A stretch of DNA of 19,089 nucleotides from Ichthyophonus hoferi. Lineage: Eukaryota > Opisthokonta > Ichthyosporea > Ichthyophonida > Ichthyophonidae. Each line of letters starts with the position of its first letter. Position 1 is the stretch's first letter. The translations under genes were made by a program, and so were the position numbers. Of this stretch, positions 1 to 10,460 are shown piece by piece. A model generated the notes under the pieces. It saw only the letters and a list, made by a program, of their open reading frames with translations. It made no database searches and had not been told where the DNA came from. The stretch covers positions 8,870 to 27,958 of the forward strand of contig NAOQ01000308.1 in NCBI GenBank assembly GCA_002751075.1, written 5' to 3'.

Positions 1-86
1 ATACATACATACATACATACATATATACATACATACATACATACATACATACATACCTACATACATACATACATACATACATACAT
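1..86. repeat. (ATAC)n microsatellite
   Basis: An almost perfect tetranucleotide ATAC run with small interruptions near positions 21-28 and 55-60. It reaches the left edge, so its full length is unknown. It lies just before the first visible exon (105) and is therefore probably intronic in the SMG7-like gene. Confidence 0.95.
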
Positions 87-104
87 TTGAAAATACCTAT
101 ACAG

Positions 105-3100
105 AACAGACGAAGTGGAGGGGTTAACAGTAATAGTACTACGAGAAACCAAGGAACTTCTGAAACTAAAATACTTTAGCGATACGTCTATGCTAAGAAT
201 CATGGCCCTCAATATCTTATTGGCCCACCGTTGCTTCTCAGGTATCTAGCCTAGCCTATCAAAACATCCAGCTTTGTCATCTCTTGTTTTCGTTTGACGC
301 TGTTGTTTTTTCTGTTTTCATTTCTTATTTCCTTCGGTTTCTCTGTTGGTGTTTGTTTATGTACTTTTTTTTTACTTTATTAACAGATATATAGGGTATA
401 ATACATAGGGTATCATTTGTATATTTTTAATATATTTTTTGTGTGTTTGTATGTGTGTGTGTATGTGTATGTTTGTGTTTGCATGTATGTAGTTATGTAT
501 GTATGTAGATATAGGTGAATCTGTGTGTACATGTATTTGTTTGTGTGTATATATATATATATGTATGTATGTATGTATATACGTGTACAATTTGTACTAT
601 CATTTCCTACTCCCTTTTCCTTATCCTGATGACTTGTGCACAAAATCTCCCTAGACACTAGTATAAATATGGTCGTTCAACACCACGTCATCACCTTGGT
701 ATTCCGTTTCTTGGCCTCTGTCTTGGACACATGTGTTCGCATTACTGATAATGCCGCCAGAAAGATAAAGAAATGTAAAGATAAATTGGTATCCAATAGC
801 AAGGTAGATTTAAAACTGAAGTTTTTGATTTTCTTTGTGGTTTTCTTCGTCTATTAGGTTTATATCTGTATAGGACATTACGATGCTGAACGCTATATTA
901 TATTATATTATCATATATTATATAGTGACTCATAGAGGAAGCTCTATCTATAAATATATTCTTTTTATTGATCTGAACACCTCTATGTTCTATTTATAGG
1001 CACCAGTACCTTTTCTGGGATCTATAAAGGTCTTCTGTGATTGGCTGCGAATCAACCAATTAGTGTGGAACAACAGCAACATCATGGCTGTTATAATTGG
1101 TAGCCGTATTGGACCCTATATGGCATGTGAAACCTCTCCTTGTATCTTCTCTCTCTCTCTCTATCTATAACTCTCCTTTTCTCTCTCCTTCTCTATTTAT
1201 TCACCTATCTCCCTGTTCCTCTCTTTTTTCTCTTGTACTTTCTTTATATTATCATTTCTATCCAATCAGTTTAATATAATATTTTGACATTGATCTCTAA
1301 TTGGCTTAATATTGCCTTCCACATGCAGGCAACCCTATTCAACAATCTTCCTATAGTACTATATATGAATGACTTTACTTATCCCACCGACCCTAATGAT
1401 TGGCCCAATACCCCGGCCCTCTCTGAAGATTTGGAACTTAAGAGGTTTGTAATTAGATGTTGATTTTTAGTGTAATTATTTACTGGTTGGTGATTTGCAT
1501 ATTTTCAGTTTAAATTTCATAAGTTGTATTGCATGTTTCAATAGTTTATATATTAATGGATGGTTGTGATTGGCTGGATCCTCATGCTATAAGTGGTATA
1601 CTATACATGAGGTGTGTTGTATAAATTGGATCGTAATTTAATATATGTTAATTTGTAAGGTATTTAATATACAGTAACAATATACTATAATACTTACCTT
1701 ATATGCCAGGTAAGTTAGGTCGTCCAGATTTAACCAACATCGCGTATTAGTCTATTATAATTCATCCCTCTTAGCTTTCCCATTGGTTTCTAAATATAGT
1801 CTATCTCTTTCAGATTTACTCCCCTCCATCATGTCAACTACAACTTCAAGCTTTATGATGGACCCCCCTCCGATTTATCGAATATTCGTGCCATTTCTCT
1901 ATTGAAATTTGGCGTTTGGCTGGGATCCATAGCCCCCCTTAGCCCAATCTTGTGTAATTGTAATAGTAGATTCCCTGTATTTTCCGATAATCCTGTAGCC
2001 AATGGTAAGATGGTATTCTATGGCCTTTATAATGCACCACTTATTGTTATTGGTTAGATTTTACTGTATATATTATAATGTAATGTATGTATATTATATG
2101 CAAAGGATCCATGTGGTCCCTCTCACTCCTATCCTGTGCTATCACTCTCTTATTAACTGCCTTTCACCAGCACATATATTCATTAAAATACGTTGCTATG
2201 ATGTTTTCTTGTCTCCCGTTGTCTAATCTATTCCCTCTATGGTAGTGATGTCGTTGACATAATTGTTTACCCAAGAGTTAATCAATCATTTTCTCTCTTG
2301 TAGCAACCACTAATATTAAAGCAGAAAGAGCCTTATCTGATCATATCGCCAATCAATACAGCCAGTATTGCAAGAAATAGAGATAATGAAATCGATAGCC
2401 AGGGACAATGGACCAATAGTATGAAGGGATCAAAAGGCGAACCTGCTGAGATATCTGATTTGATTGGTGGACAGAAAGAACAGACCAGTAGGATTCAGAA
2501 AAGCAGCAATGAGATCAGTGAAGATGATGAGATGATTGTTTATGCGGTAAGTATTGATTGATCACATATCATGCAGTAGGAGAAAGGGAAGTTATAGCTA
2601 TGAGGGCTAGGTCATAGTTGTTCTCATCAATTATTAAATTTAATTTTTTGTGGATTTGGATTGGGGTAGAGTTGGGTTTGATATAAGATATCACTCTGGC
2701 ACATATTCTCTTATTGCATTGATCGGATATTAGTTTTACTTTCCTTAGATTAATCACTGCCTTATTCCCTTAAAAGGATATTGGGTGGGTTTTAGTCCCA
2801 AAAATATTTGATTTGATGGTGAAACTACCAACTAAAAATGTATTAGATTTTTAAAATCAAAAATAAAATATACTATGTCATACTGTTAAAATACAATGCA
2901 GTAATGTTCTAGGCCTAACTGGAACATTGCACCATGATTTAAATTGAAAAAGTGTGAATCCGATTAGTATATCTGCTTTAATGATGATAAATGATTGGGT
3001 TGCCTGATAAGAATGATCAGAAGATTGAATGATGTCATTGTGGCCGTTTTTGATATATATATACTGTTATATACAGAAATAGATAGATGAATAGGAATAG

Positions 3101-5444
3101 AGCTGTGTGTGTATGCAATTATATCAAAACATCCTGATATACATATACATATACATATACATATCATATCTACTAACTCCCACCTCCTCTATACGCCTAC
3201 AGGTAACCGGTGACTCACCTGGCCCCATAGACAAGTCGACCCCACCATCATCTAAATGTCATAAACCCCCCCTAATATGCAATGAGCCCCCCCTCCCCTC
3301 CCCTCTACTCTCGGGTCCTTTTACCCCTATCCCCTTTGTGCCTGCCATTTTTGGAATGGCTAGTGCGTCTCCAAGATCGGAATCCACCAGTCATATGTCA
3401 GATTCGTCCCAACAGGAGGCGATATTATCCACTAGGTATGTGTGTGTGGGTGTTTAATAGTTAATACTTAACATGTATGTGTTTATTTTCTCTTATATTT
3501 AATCATACCATCGCTATTGGCAAACAGCTTTTATCTACTATTTAGAAAGAAATTGAACATGATGATAGGGTTGATTTTGAAATTGATACACAAACATGTA
3601 TTTTAAGTGCCTACCTAATACATACGATAATTGGTGGATATACTGGCTACCTTTTTGATCCAAATACAGTATTGTAGTCCTCCTATCCGCTTCCTGATCA
3701 AACAATAAGTTTGCTGTATTAACCCGAAGCATCTCCAATTGGAGAAGCGGGCATTATCTGTGATAGGTGTATGTATTGTAGTATCAATTTAGATTAAAGT
3801 CCCATTACCAACCTTCTCCACGCATTTTCATTGGATTAGATTATGTGTAGATCATTTTTATTGTCTTTTTCTGTAAGTAACTAATACGGATTAGTTTTGT
3901 ATCATGGTGGGTGATAGGAGTGAGAAACACATTGGTAACTTATGCAATGGTATGTTGTCAACTATTAATAGCGCCACAGTCATTGGTCAAGGAGTGTGGG
4001 GGGTACCAGCCGCCCCTAGGGGGACATTATTTAAAAATGCAACCATTAAGGCCAATCATTATGAACCCACCCCCTCTGAGGCTCTGAAAAATAGCAACGT
4101 AAATTTGCATAAACCCCCCTTATCGGATGGAGGAATAAGTTCAACCCCCCCTGGTCATACATTTTCTGAGACTGCCATGCCAATCCAGCGACATGGCTCT
4201 CTGTTTTCGGCACAAGATGACGTAAAACATCCGACTACTAGCCAATCGGTACGGCTCCCTATCTGTTTGAGCTTTAGTAGACTTGTGTGTAGAACAACCC
4301 GGAATATATATTTTTCTGTCTATTTTACTCTTTCTATATGTTATGTATGTATAGTATAGGCTAGCTCTATTTATTTACTATTCACTGCTGTACTCTATGC
4401 TTCTCTGTATTATTGACGTATTATATTCATATTGTATCCTTTCTCTATTTTGTTGCTAAACACCACCACCACCTATGACTGGGTCATTAAATCAGCCTAC
4501 CAATCTGGACAGCATTTTTAAACCTACCAATCTGGACAACATTTTTAAAGCACATTTCTTAGACGTTGAATGTTTTTGAACTAAGAAGTTAGCTAATACA
4601 TTCGGGGTGACAATACGGAACATGATATCCCATATTTATAAGTAGATTAAGACTTGACTGTAGAAGCTTAAAGGGTTGATAGTGAAACACTAAAACAATG
4701 TCATACTTGAAAAAGGAGAGAAGTGAACATGACACAAATTTAATATAATTCTTATGACAAATTAACCTACTTTTCTGTATTTACCAGCCCCCACTTCCTT
4801 TCTCTCTATGGGGAGAGACCAATCAACGGTCACCAGCTTTACTGGGGATGTCTCCCATGTGAGTGGTGTTTAATTAACTGTGTACTGGTATTGTTTTATG
4901 AAATAACAATAGGGATTGAATTATATAATATACCTCCACTACACCAGGCACTGGTATTGTGACCAGTGCTCTCTCTCTTACTATTACCATAGCCCACCTT
5001 TTTTCTCTTTGCTATGTTGTAATTCATATTTACCCCAGCACTCTTTGTGCCATTCTTCTTCCTCTATTTCTTCCCTCCCTACCCTTTTCCATATATATAA
5101 CCCTTCTCTTTCACATTCATAGTATGTTGTACATTAACAACCACTCACTCATGTATATATATACTTTTCCAATAGAAAGCGTCCATTAAAAGCAGTGCCA
5201 TCCTATAGATGGGTATAACATACATACTTATACTTCTCTTTATGCTAGGACGCCTAGACAACCACATCTAGGCCAATCCCCCATACCGCCGACCCATGGG
5301 TTGAGTGGAATAAAACCAGGAATAGAAGAAGAAGAGTTTCCGCCACTATCTTCTACACCAACCAATAAGATAACTTCCAATTTCATCCACCACCAATCAT
5401 ATCACAATACAACCAATGGATCTACGGATCCCGTTGGCTACTAA
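105..5444 (+). CDS. SMG7: SMG7-like (EST1/SMG5/6/7 family) NMD factor, 3' part of gene, about 10 exons
   Basis: Proposed exons: 105-241, 655-803 (or to 788), 1000 to about 1089/1099, 1329-1444, 1814-2012, 2304-2546, 3203-3435, 3918-4248, 4788-4858 and 5249-5444, with stop TAA at 5442-5444; about 590 residues are visible. Family members bind phosphorylated UPF1 and pass nonsense-containing mRNA to decay. The first exons look helical (VEGLTVIVLRETKELL, RIMALNILLAHRCFS), as in the EST1 helical hairpin region. They are followed by LGSIKVFCDWL, ALSEDLELKRFTPL and NIRAISLLKFGVWLGS, which match in order the family pattern of a KVxxDWL helix, an (E)DxELxGFxPL turn and an (F)GxWL helix. The rest is Pro/Ser-rich with no PIN domain, which points to SMG7 rather than SMG5 or SMG6. 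Exon phases agree except around 1100-1328 and at the 2004/2012 donor. The first visible exon enters in phase 2, so the N-terminal 14-3-3-like part lies to the left of the window. The family is fairly sure; the exact member less so. Confidence 0.68.
425..582. repeat. degenerate TG/TATG microsatellite in intron
   Basis: Interrupted runs of TG, TATG and TA between exons 105-241 and 655-803 of the SMG7-like gene. The long open frames on the - strand here encode only Tyr/Ile/His/Thr low-complexity peptides and are by-products of the repeat. Confidence 0.85.
1146..1240. repeat. CT-rich (pyrimidine) tract in intron
   Basis: A pyrimidine-rich run including (CT)n, inside the intron before the exon that starts at 1329. 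Its length and position fit an intronic polypyrimidine region, although it ends well upstream of the proposed acceptor at 1328. Confidence 0.7.
2001..2018 (+). promoter_or_regulatory. two overlapping splice donors, 8 bases apart
   Basis: The end of exon 1814-2012 holds GTAAGA starting at 2005 and GTATTC starting at 2013. The first is the better match to a GT-AG donor but leaves phase 1. Joined to the exon starting at 2304 it meets an in-frame TAG at 2378-2380. The second leaves phase 0 and keeps the 81-codon exon 2304-2546 open. The site therefore looks like a choice between a productive and an unproductive mRNA. An unseen small exon between 2013 and 2303 is an alternative explanation. Confidence 0.45.
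3137..3166. repeat. (ATACAT)n short repeat in intron
   Basis: Four to five copies of ATACAT, about 35 bases upstream of the acceptor for exon 3203-3435. Confidence 0.85.
4496..4549. repeat. 27-bp perfect-length tandem duplication in intron
   Basis: Two adjacent 27-base units (4496-4522 and 4523-4549) begin CCTACCAATCTGGACA and differ at one base. They lie in the intron 4249-4787 of the SMG7-like gene. The near identity suggests a recent local duplication. Each unit carries a CCAAT. Confidence 0.92.
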
Positions 5445-5693
5445 TTATCTCAATTAGTCATAATAGGCTCGTATATAGATCTGTGTAAGTTACTCCTTCC
5501 CTCATTGGTCTGTCGCTGTATTTGTCTACATATTTTTTCCTCTTTCACTCGATCGTAATGTACGTACATATATATTTTTCATACTGTCTTTGTCTTTTTC
5601 TCTCTCTTATAATTTAGAACCCAAAACAAGAATAAGAATAGAGTATTTTAATTATAATACATTTATTTAAAAAATGTGCATACTTATCGGAGA

Positions 5694-5699
5694 AATAAA
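5694..5699 (+). terminator. candidate polyadenylation signal AATAAA of the SMG7-like gene
   Basis: A canonical AATAAA about 250 bases after the stop codon at 5444. In AT-rich DNA this hexamer is common, so the call rests mainly on position. Confidence 0.4.
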
Positions 5700-7365
5700 T
5701 CTGACCTTATAGGTATGTTAATACACAATAGCATATGAGTTGACTAAACATATTGTAAGCTCACCCTGTATGTTCTCTCTATCCCTCCCCTGACGTCATA
5801 AGTTTACGCTAGCCAATCGCCACACAGATCTCGCTGTTAATCTTTAGATTGACCAAGGCGCAACTAGATCTATTTTAATGCACCCATTCTAAATTCATTT
5901 TTATATATAACTATGAAAACCGCATTTAGTTGGATACTGATAATCTATACTAAGGAATATTATTGGCTCTCCTTGCATTTACCGTGTGGAGATTAGACTA
6001 TTTTGATGTCGTTATCTGTCTGTTTTGATTGTTGCATTTCAGATCGAGGATAGATTCGTATATATGAAATAGAAAGAAGGTATTGATCGATATAGTGTGA
6101 AATAATTTATTTAAAAGATCCTATTAGTGTAATTATCATTATATACACACTAGATAATATATAAAGGTGATTAAATAGCGATACCATATTGGCGTGAGGG
6201 TGATATTATACACCTGGGCAACCAATCGGTATCTTATATGGCTATGAGACTATTGCAAATATCCGGTAACTTAAAAATAACCCCTTCTTTGAATTGACAT
6301 ATAGATATTGATCCAATCGTGATTAAAGAATAGATTTTAAATATAATGAAAATAAGTCAATTTCCATATATGGGCCTATGTTCCAACAAATCTAGATAAG
6401 ATGATTATTAGCCAATCATATCACAGTATTATCAAATCTCAACGACATTTCTTTCAATACCCACACCATGGCTTTAGACATGTACATATGCACATGATAT
6501 ATAATTGATATGATTGGTAGTATCGTAAATGGATTCTTCATTTAACCTAGTGTAGCTGAACTGTCGACATATGATTGGACCTATGGAACGTGAAACCTAT
6601 GCGTATTACGATGGAAATTAAAATTAACCAAAATTAAAATAATTACCACATAAATCATTAAACTTCAGTTATGCAATAGGAGCCCTCCCTTTTAATGAAT
6701 TATCTTTTATTTTGTATTTTTAACTTTATACTCGAGCTTCCTAAATCTTTATCTTACCTATTAATAAATATGCTAGGGTTAGGTAAGTGATAAGATATGG
6801 CCCAATAGATCTAATATTTTATTTGCCAATGGAATCGTTTACATAAAACTAAAAATATCACGGTGAATTTAGAATCATAATCCGGTTTTTCCGGAATAAA
6901 ATCATGCGAAGTATAGTTTTAGTAGACTATAAAAATACAAACAGAAAAAAACAGAGCTATGAAATAAAGTAGTAATACAATAGCAGAGTTATTTTAAATA
7001 CTTTAAATCCTGCTTTTGATTAATACACAATCCAACTAAATATATTCATAGTCTATGCATTCATATATATGCGCATGAAATATTAAATTAAAAATAATAT
7101 AGATAATATTAAATACTAATGTGTTAAAAATAAAACCACCGCCAAAGGAAGACACAAGATAAGTACCAACATATACCACTAGTACAAGAAATTCCATGCC
7201 ATAGTATGAATGTGCAGGTAGTTTATGTGTATCCTTATAAATATGCCTACTAGTGACAATTATCTCTTATATCTCAATGATGAACTATATGTAGGGGTGG
7301 TGAGATTGTATGTACACCTACAGCTATATAAGCCACACCCTCCATATGCTTTATATCAACCTATT
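5700..7365. other. intergenic region, no gene recognised
   Basis: AT-rich DNA between two convergent genes. I found no long open frame, no exon with paired splice sites and no tRNA-like box. The only structure I see is a high density of CCAAT/ATTGG pentamers, mostly followed or preceded by C/G (GCCAATC, GATTGGT), at 5813, 6221, 6314, 6411, 6514 and elsewhere. The 3' untranslated region of the - strand gene should end somewhere near 7200-7470, but no AATAAA on that strand is evident. Confidence 0.6.
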
Positions 7366-7453
7366 GAATCTCTCTCTGTCTACCTCTCCCTATATTTCTT
7401 TCTCTCTCTCTCTCTCTCTTTCTCTCTTTCTCTCACACATACACACACTCGCT
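7366..7453. repeat. CT/AC microsatellite
   Basis: A (CT)n run passing into (AC)n. On the - strand it reads as a GA-rich stretch just after the stop of the - strand gene, so it would be 3' untranslated sequence. On the + strand it imitates the polypyrimidine tract of a splice acceptor (TTAAG at 7489), which makes the opposite-strand open frame look more convincing than it is. Confidence 0.9.
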
Positions 7454-7473
7454 ATCACTCTCTTGCTCTATCT

Positions 7474-8831
7474 CTATCTTTTCTTAAGTACGTTGACGTC
7501 CATAACCCCCAACTCAAAGCTATCAACGGTGAAATCAACTGGATCACAGGCCATATCCCCCAAATTAAAATCCCTTGCTCCTCCCTTTGTTCAAATCTCC
7601 ATAAGCAATTAGCCAACAAAACCACCGCCACAGTGCACAGGATACCCCTTGGGGTACCAAACCCCTCCATTCCTTGTCTTGTAAGCAGGGTAGATAAGCT
7701 TATTAACTCTGGAGCTGATCTTACTCGTTTACCTAGGGGGTGTATATAGGGCACATTATGGTCAACGCTATCATCTGATACTCCATGCTCCACATCTGTA
7801 TAGGGGGTAGGGTTGAGAAAATGACCAGTTAATAATAGCAAATGATAGGAGAGATAATAAACCTGATTGAGTACATAAGAAAACTAGTGGTAGCTATGTT
7901 TTTAATTGGAATGGTTAAGGATTGTATTGAATAGGAACACTCTGTTTTGGTTTTTATACCCCTTTAGGCCTCCTACGTATTGGTCGATATGTAGCTAAAA
8001 AAAAACCTATTGGATCAAATCCGGAGGTTACTTGAACTAGTATATATGGTATTGTATTAGGTATGTTTCTCTGAAGGATATAAATTAAAAATCATAATAA
8101 AAAAACATATAATAAACAGTATTAAAGAAAAACCAAAAAACAAATATATAAAATCATATAATAAAAATATATATATCACATAAGAACATATAAAATAATA
8201 ATAAAGAGATAGGAAAAAAAATGTTGTGTATATGACCCAGATACTGTGTATACATACTCTACCCAACCTAACCTCGATAAATAAAACATCTAATTCAAGA
8301 TTAAAAAGATGCAATGTACAACAATAATACCCACAGATGCAAAACATGAAGAAGAAAAAAAAACATAAAAGAAGCATCGCAACAAGTTATGAACAAAAAT
8401 TGTTATCTACCAAGAAGTTTTTTCTTCGGTGTACGCCATTGCTCATCATTATTCCTCCCGTTCGTTCCATAAAATGGTGACGATGCTTTTAATGCTTGCA
8501 AAACTGTTAACGAACGCGTGTCTTCTGAGTGGGAGCGAGTGTGGCAACGCTTAGGAGGGATCAAATCATTAGATGGAGTCAACATTAGTTTAGGTACTTG
8601 GGAAAAATCAAATGAATTATGAGTAGGCAAAATGGGGGAGCCTGTCTCGTAGGTAAACATTTCTTGACAGAATTTATGGTCTAGATTTGCCTCATCTGTG
8701 TTCACATTGTGGTGCGTTGTTACGGCGGCGTCCTCGGTGTCGAATTTCAACACACTATGATAGAGCGGTGCGCTTTGACTAAATAAGGAGCTATTTTGTT
8801 GTCGCTTGACTTTATCTTTAAAGAATGTCAT
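7474..8831 (-). CDS. unrecognised Ser/Thr-rich protein, three-exon - strand gene or gene end
   Basis: Proposed exons on the - strand: 8831-8411, 7795-7646 and 7580-7474 with stop TAG at 7476-7474, giving 225 residues from the ATG at 8831. The first exon ends CTTCTTG|GTAGAT in phase 1, and its apparent stop codon lies inside the intron. The second begins after a strong pyrimidine-rich acceptor (CCCCCTATACAG) in matching phase 1, and the third also joins in phase 1. I do not recognise the family. There are no membrane segments or signal peptide; the protein is polar and probably disordered. Basic Ser sites include TRSHSED and KRVRSAPEL, which resemble 14-3-3 or basophilic kinase sites, and the tail is acidic and hydrophobic (NLGDMACDPVDFTVDSFEL). 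The frame stays open upstream of the ATG to a possible acceptor (TTTTTTAG ending at 8847), so this may be only the 3' end of a longer gene. The last intron is only 65 bases, far shorter than others here, so it is the weakest join. Confidence 0.5.
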
Positions 8832-8849
8832 AACCACAGTTACAACCTA

Positions 8850-9306
8850 AAAAAATATATATAATAGTTGGGATGTGTGTTTAATAATATTTTTTAAAAT
8901 ATCATTATTAAAAATTGCTTCATCGTGTCACCTAGTAACTAAATTCTGCCTAAAAAAATAATCTTTCACCTTTGCTAAAATGTATATATTAATGAGTACT
9001 TGAAATAGTACGTAATAACAAGAACAAATGTAAATGCTATATTCACATGCCGGCAATAAAATAGGAAATATTTAATGCAATCGATCCATCTATTTTAATT
9101 GCATTTTTTCGAAATTTGAGATTTTCTGCCGGCTTGTTGAGATGTAATCTATTAATCGGATATAACTATTTATTACCCAATAATTTCATTGATTGTTTAC
9201 AACAAATGTTTTTATTGGTTTAAATAAATTATTGATCGGAGATTGCTATTAATCAAAGATTTTAATAGTGATTGGCGAATGTTAATTATATGCCGCAACA
9301 GTGATT
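8850..9306. other. no gene recognised
   Basis: AT-rich sequence upstream of the - strand gene. No open frame or splice-bounded exon could be supported on either strand. It may hold the promoter or an intron of that gene. Confidence 0.5.
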
Positions 9307-9617
9307 GTTTAGAAGGAGAGAGAGTACTGAATTAAGGGGCATTTTAACGTGTCCCTTTGCATACACGAATTACAGATATATTAAGACGTATTTTGATTAT
9401 TAAACAAGTCAGCAGGACTTGTCTTAAGCAGGATGCCAAAGTAATGAGTTATCTAGACCCCAAAACATGATCTGAAATGACCTACTATATGGCCGCGGGA
9501 CCTCTACCATTGATTGGTTTAATTTTGATCAATCATATTGGATTGTTATTTAACGCCAATAGATTACACCAACTATTTTTCCAGACTTAGTATGTAATAA
9601 TACTGGCTAAGAATATT
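9307..9617. repeat. dispersed repeat, copy A of a direct pair
   Basis: About 310 bases that match 9955-10250 in the same orientation. The shared order includes GTTTAGAA, AATTAAGGGGC, CAGCAGGACTTGTCTTA, GGGACCTCT, TTTTGATCAAT, AATAGATT and ATGTAATAATA. By eye roughly two thirds to three quarters of bases agree, with small gaps. No coding potential and no clear terminal inverted repeats were seen. It could be an old non-autonomous transposon or a solo terminal repeat; the family is unknown. Confidence 0.85.
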
Positions 9618-9674
9618 GGGCTTGGCTCTGACTTCTGGCTTCCGGCGGCTGGCGGCTGATTGGGTGTTGCCCAG
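9617..9674. other. GC-rich patch of unknown function
   Basis: A short island much richer in G and C than its surroundings, including GGCGGCTGGCGGCTG (a 7-base unit repeated). Neither strand gave an exon with paired splice sites in a consistent phase. It may be the edge of the repeat copy A or an unrecognised small exon. Confidence 0.3.
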
Positions 9675-9954
9675 TTGTTTTATACATTATCTTGATATCA
9701 CTTTGAAGCTGAAAATGTTAATAGTTCAAATACAAATTTGAAAAACAGTGCGTAGAGTGTAGATATAATAAAATTGAGTCTCCACACCTAGAGGTCAGTG
9801 AGTGGATGCAGGATTGCTGTAAAGTATTTTCATCATTGGTGGATTGTGGACTTAATAGAATATCTAGGCTTTGTGAACACGAGCTATTGAAGCTTTCCCT
9901 GCTGCCATGTTAGGATTATTAAGTAGAGACGGGAGCATTCACGTGACCTATATC

Positions 9955-10250
9955 GTTTAGAAGAGGGAGAACCAAATTAAGGGGCGTTTAAATATGTCTC
10001 TTAGCATAACGGAGCAAAAATTTGCTATGACATATTTTTATTGTTAGCCCAATCAGCAGGACTTGTCTTAGGAATGATACCTAAGCTACGTTATTTGAAC
10101 CAAAACATATTTTCTGAAACGGCTTCACGGGACCTCTGTCATTGGCAGTTTCAATTTTGATCAATAATCTTGATTTTCGATTTAACACTAATAGATTGCA
10201 CCAATTATTTTTTCAGACCACATATGTAATAATAACTGCTAATAATATTA
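9955..10250. repeat. dispersed repeat, copy B of a direct pair
   Basis: The second copy, about 650 bases downstream of copy A and in the same orientation, with the same order of conserved blocks. It ends about 200 bases before the copia relic, so a link to that element cannot be excluded but nothing shows one. Confidence 0.85.
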
Positions 10251-10460
10251 AATAATTGTGACTGGATAAATAAATTCTCAAAAAAAATTAATTAAATATT
10301 ATCGTTTTAACACATAAAGATGGAATTGCATCATTAATATCTAAAAGTTACCACAAAACCTTACCACATAGTAGAACAAACTATGTGACATGCAAATGGC
10401 TTACTATGATAACGCTAATTTATAATGACGTCACTACTGGGAACTTATTATTTGTGATAA

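Noticed and set aside
105-179. Alternative frame from the acceptor at 104 ending in TAG at 177, as a terminal exon of another gene
   Set aside because: The other frame runs through to a good donor at 242 and joins the SMG7-like gene in phase.
202-241. ATG at 202 with a good start context as first exon of gene 1
   Set aside because: The frame is open upstream to an acceptor at 104 and encodes a helical segment that fits the EST1 family, so this Met is internal.
372-658. Two overlapping - strand open frames of 72-81 codons
   Set aside because: They encode Tyr/Ile/His/Thr low-complexity peptides read from the TG/TATG microsatellite in an intron.
7225-7749. 174-codon + strand open frame with a long pyrimidine tract before it
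   Set aside because: Half is CT/AC repeat, and the rest lies opposite the - strand exons, which have better splice sites and consistent phases. Not fully excluded.
8057-8377. 106-codon - strand open frame rich in Phe, Tyr and Ile
   Set aside because: It is composed of A/T-only codons in the intron of the - strand gene, with no conserved features.
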